From JAFANK01 sp036741695 (lineage in GTDB: Bacteria; Vulcanimicrobiota; Vulcanimicrobiia; Eremiobacterales; Eremiobacteraceae): DNA of 36,640 nt. A program made the position numbers and the translations under genes. Where the stretch lies: assembly GCA_036741695.1 (NCBI GenBank), contig DAINRU010000023.1, positions 1-36,640 on the forward strand, read 5' to 3'. Positions 33,381 through 36,640 of the stretch are shown here, piece after piece (the first letter of the stretch is position 1; each line of letters opens with the position of its first letter). The notes below the pieces were generated by a model. That model saw nothing but the letters and a program-made list of their open reading frames with translations, ran no database searches and was not told the DNA's origin.

Positions 33381-33401
33381 AGTTACTATATGTAAGTAAC
33401 T
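33381..33401. promoter_or_regulatory. Candidate HxlR-family operator
   Basis: AGTTACT, 7-nt spacer ATATGTA, AGTAACT: a perfect 7-bp inverted repeat in an unusually AT-rich patch of the hxlR-doxX gap. GTTAC/GTAAC half-sites with this spacing resemble operators described for HxlR/DUF24 regulators. It is about 50 bp from the hxlR start and about 58 bp from the doxX start. Confidence 0.7.
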
Positions 33402-33458
33402 ATTGTAAAGTTCGTCCCGTATGCCGGCCAGGCAGATGGGCGAAGGGGGAGAGCAGAT

Positions 33459-33965
33459 ATGGTGACGGCGTTACTCGTAGCGCGTGTGATTCTCGGACTG
33501 GGGCTTGCAGCTCATGGCGCGCAGAAGCTTTTTGGTTGGTTCGGCGGTTATGGACTTAAGGGCACCGGAGGGTTCTTCGAGGGCTTGGGATTCCGGCCCG
33601 GTACGATGTTCGCTGCGGCAGCCGGCCTCGGCGAGTTCGGCGGCGGCATGTTGACCGCGCTTGGATTGGGAGGGCCTATCGGTCCGGCGTTGTCCATCCT
33701 GGTGATGCTGGTGGCGATCTTCACGGTGCACTGGGGCAAGGGATTCTTCGTACCCAACGGCTCCGAGCTTCCGCTCACCTACATCAGTGGCATGTTGCTC
33801 ATCATGTTCGCCGGTCCAGGAGCTTATTCGCTCGATGCACTAGTAGGCCTGACGGCTGTGTGGCCGGCGAATATGCCTCTCATTGCGCTCGGCGTCGCGG
33901 TCGTCGGGGCGCTGGTGAACGTCATCGTCCGCCGGCCAAGCCCGCAACAGACCACCGCTTCGTGA
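33459..33965 (+). CDS. DoxX family membrane protein
   Basis: 168 residues with four hydrophobic segments and the DoxX pattern: LLVARVILGLGLAAHGAQKLFGWFGGYGLKGTGGFFEGLGFRPG, then GLGEFGGGMLTALGLGGPIGPALSILVM. The mycobacterial DoxX forms a membrane oxidoreductase complex with SodA and SseA; other members are often induced by quinones and electrophiles under HxlR-type regulators. The start is ATG 33459 with GGGGGAG 8 nt upstream. It is divergent from hxlR and followed 48 bp later by an aldo/keto reductase, consistent with an electrophile/redox response locus. Confidence 0.9.
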   Translation: MVTALLVARVILGLGLAAHGAQKLFGWFGGYGLKGTGGFFEGLGFRPGTMFAAAAGLGEFGGGMLTALGLGGPIGPALSILVMLVAIFTVHWGKGFFVPNGSELPLTYISGMLLIMFAGPGAYSLDALVGLTAVWPANMPLIALGVAVVGALVNVIVRRPSPQQTTAS

Positions 33966-33972
33966 TCGCGAC

Positions 33973-34007
33973 CCCTCCGATGTCGCGGCACAAGCGACAT
34001 CGGAGGG
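33973..34007 (+). promoter_or_regulatory. 14-bp hairpin containing the aldo/keto reductase ribosome-binding site
   Basis: CCCTCCGATGTCGC (33973-33986), loop GGCACAA, GCGACATCGGAGGG (33994-34007): a perfect 14-bp inverted repeat. The GGAGGG on the 3' arm is the Shine-Dalgarno sequence of the GTG start at 34014, and the 5' arm CCCTCC is its perfect complement. The fold would hide the ribosome-binding site. It starts 8 bases after the doxX stop codon, so it could also serve as a terminator, but no T tract follows. Confidence 0.7.
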
Positions 34008-34013
34008 AGATCT

Positions 34014-34997
34014 GTGAAACGACGCGCGTTAGGAAAAGCCGGCCCGCAGGTGTCCGCCATCGGCCTGGGTTGCATGGGGATGTCCGAGTTTTACGGCCCC
34101 ACGGACGATAACGAATCGATCAACACCATCCATCGGGCCCTCGAACTGGGTTGTAACTTCCTCGACACCGCCGACATGTACGGTCCGTTCACGAACGAGC
34201 GTCTTGTCGGCCGCGCTATCCAGGGCAAGCGCGATCAGTTCTTCATCGCGACCAAGTTCGGCAACCAGCGCGGGGAGAACGGTGATTGGATCGGCATCAA
34301 CGGCAAGCCAGAGTACGTCAAGGCGGCGTGCGATGCATCGCTTGGCCGTCTCGAGATTGCGCACATCGATCTCTACTACCAGCATCGCGTCGACAAGACG
34401 GTGCCGATCGAGGAGACGGTCGGCGCTATGGCCGATCTCGTGAGCGCGGGTAAGGTGCGCTTCATCGGTCTGAGCGAGGCTGCTCCAGCTACCATCGGGC
34501 GCGCCACAGCCATCCATCCCATCACCGCTCTGCAAACCGAGTACTCGCTGTTCGCGCGCGACGTCGAAGCGCAGATCTTGCCCACCTGCAGGGAACTGGG
34601 CATCGGTTTTGTCCCGTACAGCCCGCTGGGCCGCGGCTTGCTCACGGGTGCCATACCCAACCGCGATCAGCTGACGGCGGACGACGCTCGTCTCACCCGT
34701 CATCCTCGCTTCAATGAAACGAATCTCGCTCGCAACATGAAGATCGTCGAGCTGCTTCGTGATATCGCGCGGGCGAAGGGCATCACGCCGGCACAGCTCG
34801 CGCTCGCGTGGCTGCTGCATCAAGGCCAGGACATCGTGCCGATTCCTGGAACCAAGCGTCGCCAACGGCTCGAAGAGAATTGCGCGGCGGTCGACATCGT
34901 TCTCACACCCGACGAGCTCGTGCGCATCGACGCCGTCGCTTCGCCGGGAGCATTTGCCGGTGAACGCTATGCCGACATGAGCAATGTCAACGCCTAG
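34014..34997 (+). CDS. Aldo/keto reductase
   Basis: 327 residues from a GTG at 34014 with GGAGGG 6 nt upstream. NADPH-dependent reduction of aldehydes or ketones. The catalytic tetrad is intact: Asp51 and Tyr56 (DTADMYGPFTNERL), Lys81 (ATKFG) and His124 (DLYYQHRVD). The cofactor end is typical too (IPGTKRRQRLEENCAAVDIVLTPDELVRID). The N terminus RRALGKAGPQVSAIGLGCMGMSEFYG matches the AKR13/AKR8-like bacterial group (YajO/PLR-like). It follows doxX under the same presumed promoter. Together they suggest detoxification of reactive carbonyls. A 7-bp hairpin (34996-35011) begins inside the stop codon. Confidence 0.93.
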   Translation: MKRRALGKAGPQVSAIGLGCMGMSEFYGPTDDNESINTIHRALELGCNFLDTADMYGPFTNERLVGRAIQGKRDQFFIATKFGNQRGENGDWIGINGKPEYVKAACDASLGRLEIAHIDLYYQHRVDKTVPIEETVGAMADLVSAGKVRFIGLSEAAPATIGRATAIHPITALQTEYSLFARDVEAQILPTCRELGIGFVPYSPLGRGLLTGAIPNRDQLTADDARLTRHPRFNETNLARNMKIVELLRDIARAKGITPAQLALAWLLHQGQDIVPIPGTKRRQRLEENCAAVDIVLTPDELVRIDAVASPGAFAGERYADMSNVNA

Positions 34998-35011
34998 GTG
35001 CTGGAGCACCT
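34996..35011 (+). terminator. Short hairpin at the end of the aldo/keto reductase gene
   Basis: AGGTGCT, GG, AGCACCT: 7-bp arms starting inside the TAG stop codon. With a 2-nt centre the RNA stem would be 6 bp with a 4-nt loop. No T tract follows, so termination is only a suggestion. Confidence 0.35.
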
Positions 35012-35019
35012 CACGTGCG

Positions 35020-35054
35020 CAACGGACTTGAAGCAACGGACCTTTAGGTCCGTT
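35020..35054. repeat. Dispersed palindrome, copy 5, with truncated extra half-unit
   Basis: The full palindrome AACGGACCTTTAGGTCCGTT at 35035-35054 is preceded by CAACGGACTT (35020-35029) and GAAGC. This is the same truncated-half-plus-complete structure as copy 3 and with the same GAAGC flank. It ends 18 nt before the DUF4239 gene's ATG. That gene has its own AAAGGA ribosome-binding site outside the repeat. Confidence 0.85.
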
Positions 35055-35072
35055 ATCGTGAAAGGATAGCGG

Positions 35073-35858
35073 ATGTCGGGAAACTTCATCGACGGCGTTT
35101 CTCCCCTAGCCTTCATCGTCGTCGTCTTCGTCGTGCTCTTCGGCATGGAGTTTATCGGATTTCGGACCGGCCAGGTGATCCGCCACCCGAAGAATGATGC
35201 CGCCATGTCGGCGCTCACGACAGCGCTGGCGGCGATCTTCGGCATCGTGGCCCTCGTGCTGAGTTTCTCGTTCAGCTTTGCCCTGGCACGCTACGAACAG
35301 CGCTGGCAGCTTGTGGTGCAAGAAGCTAATAACATCGGCACCCTCTACCTGCGGACGTCAGTCCTGGACAAGGCACCTGGCGACCAACTCCGCGACATAC
35401 TACGCGTCTACACCCAAGACCGGATCGATTATTACAAGAGCGACAGCGATCCGGCGGCTCAGCAGCGAGACCAGACGGCGTCGGCCGCGTTGCAAAGCCG
35501 CATGTGGACGATCGTCAGCGCGGCGATGCGGACGAATCCACGGCAACTGGGCGTTTCGCTCTTGATGCAGGTGACCAACGACACGATCGATATCTCGGCA
35601 GAGCAGAAAGCGGCTCTCAGCTTCCGCCTGCGAGGGTCCGCGCTTTTCTTGGTCTTCCTCGTCGCAGTGCTCGGCGCGCTTGCCATCGGCCTTGTCTTCG
35701 GCTATACGGATTTTCGCAACGCGTTAGTCTCGGCGATTTTTAGCCTGCTGCTCACCGTGCTGGTCTACACGATCATCGATCTCGACAGTCCCCAGAGCGG
35801 TTTCGTCCAGGTGAATCTCACACCGCTGTACGACCAGCAGCAGAGCATGATCCCGTAA
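35073..35858 (+). CDS. DUF4239 (bestrophin-like) membrane protein
   Basis: 261 residues with two hydrophobic segments near the N terminus (about 10-28 and 46-70) and two near the C terminus (about 188-210 and 212-232), around a soluble helical middle. The pattern fits the DUF4239 family: VVVFVVLFGMEFIGFRTGQVIRH, SALTTALAAIFGIVALVLSFSFSFALARYEQRWQLVVQEANNIGTLYLR, and IIDLDSPQSGFVQVN near the end. The E-AN-IGT-YLR motif is diagnostic in my reading. Function unknown; likeness to bestrophin channels is structural prediction only. AAAGGA precedes the ATG. Confidence 0.88.
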   Translation: MSGNFIDGVSPLAFIVVVFVVLFGMEFIGFRTGQVIRHPKNDAAMSALTTALAAIFGIVALVLSFSFSFALARYEQRWQLVVQEANNIGTLYLRTSVLDKAPGDQLRDILRVYTQDRIDYYKSDSDPAAQQRDQTASAALQSRMWTIVSAAMRTNPRQLGVSLLMQVTNDTIDISAEQKAALSFRLRGSALFLVFLVAVLGALAIGLVFGYTDFRNALVSAIFSLLLTVLVYTIIDLDSPQSGFVQVNLTPLYDQQQSMIP

Positions 35859-35882
35859 TCGTCTAGGGAAGGAGTGCGTGAG

Positions 35883-36640
35883 GTGCGCGCAGTGAAAGTC
35901 AGCGCGAAGATCGCGGGCAAGGCGCTTGTGTTCTCCAACCCCGACAAAGTGTTGTGGCCGGGCGATGGCTATACCAAAGGCGATCTCATCGCCTATTACC
36001 GCGCGGTATCGAAGTGGATTCTGCCCTACCTGTTCGGCCGGCCGGTCAGCCTCGAGCGCTACCCAAACGGGATCCATAAGCCCGGTTTCTTCGAGAAGAA
36101 CGCGCCGGCGGGCTTGCCGGTCTGGATCAAGACGATCGCCCTCAAGAGCGGCGGCAAGCGCGCAAGCGTACGCTACATCGTCTGCGACAACGAAGCCACT
36201 CTCGCCTACCTCGCCAATCTCGCCGCCATCGCGCTTCACACCTGGATGTCTCACGCAGGTTCCCTCGACAGACCCGATTTCATCCTGTTCGATCTTGATC
36301 GAGGTGACGGATGCACGGTCAAGACGCTCGCGACCGTCGCGCTCGCTGTCGCCGCCGAGCTGCGCCGTAAAGGCATGCGCCCGTATCCGAAGACGACGGG
36401 CGGCTCTGGGCTGCACATCCTTGTCTGGCTGCGCGGCCGCCATGATTATCCGCGGGCTCGTGCATTCGCAAAGGAGATCGCGCTGCTCGTGCAAGAGCGC
36501 CTTCCCAAGCTCGTCACGCTCGAGCGCATGATCGCAAAACGCCCGCGCGGAAGCGTCTATATGGATTGGGCGCAGGTCGCCCGCGGCAAGACCGTCGTGA
36601 TGCCGTTCGTCGTCCGCGCGCGCGCCAAGGCCCCTGTGTC
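35883..36640 (+). CDS. LigD primase/polymerase-domain protein, N-terminal part
   Basis: About 252 residues visible; the gene runs past the window end. Start GTG 35883 with AGGAG 8 nt upstream; GTG 35892 in the same frame is an alternative. The sequence FSNPDKVLWPGDGYTKGDLIAYYRAV, then PVSLERYPNGIHKPGFFEKNAP and DRPDFILFDLDRGDG matches the LigD polymerase domain, with the two catalytic aspartates in FDLDRG. KTTGGSGLHILVWLRG, MIAKRPRGSVYMDWAQ and GKTVVMPFVVRARAKAPV follow. Such domains add nucleotides during non-homologous end joining. Because the domain starts at the N terminus, this may be a stand-alone PolDom protein or the first domain of a multidomain LigD. No Ku gene is in the window. Confidence 0.9.
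   Translation, partial: MRAVKVSAKIAGKALVFSNPDKVLWPGDGYTKGDLIAYYRAVSKWILPYLFGRPVSLERYPNGIHKPGFFEKNAPAGLPVWIKTIALKSGGKRASVRYIVCDNEATLAYLANLAAIALHTWMSHAGSLDRPDFILFDLDRGDGCTVKTLATVALAVAAELRRKGMRPYPKTTGGSGLHILVWLRGRHDYPRARAFAKEIALLVQERLPKLVTLERMIAKRPRGSVYMDWAQVARGKTVVMPFVVRARAKAPV

Noticed and set aside
1..36640. CRISPR arrays, prophage genes, transposases, integrases or classical defence systems
   Set aside because: No regularly spaced repeats and no such protein families were found in any credible reading frame.

Overview
The window is high-GC, densely coded bacterial DNA with mostly short intergenic gaps, many GTG starts and frequent 4-nt start/stop overlaps. The gene families fit a soil-type heterotroph: benzoate-CoA-ligase-like enzyme, Rieske oxygenase, sedolisin-type S53 peptidases, HdeD, ADP-forming acyl-CoA synthetase and a LigD-type polymerase domain. 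A deep-branching high-GC phylum such as Eremiobacterota or Dormibacterota is a guess from this mix. No rRNA or other taxonomic marker was read that settles it.

Layout. (1) 1-4150: the N-terminal part of a phytoene-desaturase/PYROXD2-like flavoprotein (-), a benzoate-CoA-ligase-family enzyme (+) and a thioredoxin-fold DUF255 protein (-). (2) 4243-15642 (+): a long information-processing block. The 5-oxoprolinase genes pxpB-pxpC-pxpA run by overlapping stops and starts straight into rimP. After a 386-bp non-coding, highly structured interval come nusA, rnpM(ylxR), infB, a small TPR-like gene, rbfA, an nrnA-type DHH phosphoesterase, truB and ribF. This is the classical translation/RNA-maturation operon with pxpBCA at its head and an unknown gene inserted. 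(3) 15676-18945: an S9 peptidase (-) and a UbiH/PHBH-type flavin monooxygenase (+). (4) 25730-18927 (-): YugP-type zinc peptidase, HdeD, then a tight cluster of Rieske oxygenase, monomeric-sarcosine-oxidase-like flavoprotein, APC permease and family-5 solute-binding lipoprotein. The cluster looks like uptake and stepwise oxidative N-demethylation of an N-methylated amino acid or betaine. (5) 25819-29909: a Tat-exported beta-carbonic anhydrase (+) and two tandem S53-like proteins (-). The upstream S53 copy keeps the catalytic residues and the downstream copy has lost them. (6) 30133-36640: ADP-forming acyl-CoA synthetase/GNAT fusion, HxlR regulator divergent from doxX with a clear operator between them, an aldo/keto reductase whose ribosome-binding site lies in a long hairpin, a DUF4239 membrane protein, and the start of a LigD primase/polymerase-domain gene.

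Two non-coding signals stand out. First, a 20-bp palindrome (AACGGACCTTTAGGTCCGTT, one copy slightly degenerate) occurs five times at gene ends or in intergenic gaps at 7166, 11657, 13747, 15667 and 35035. In two copies it is preceded by a truncated extra half-unit. Second, the rimP-nusA gap holds a tRNA-like element, a 23-bp inverted repeat, a good minus-strand promoter and an intrinsic terminator, all apparently serving minus-strand RNA(s) that match no RNA family I recognise.
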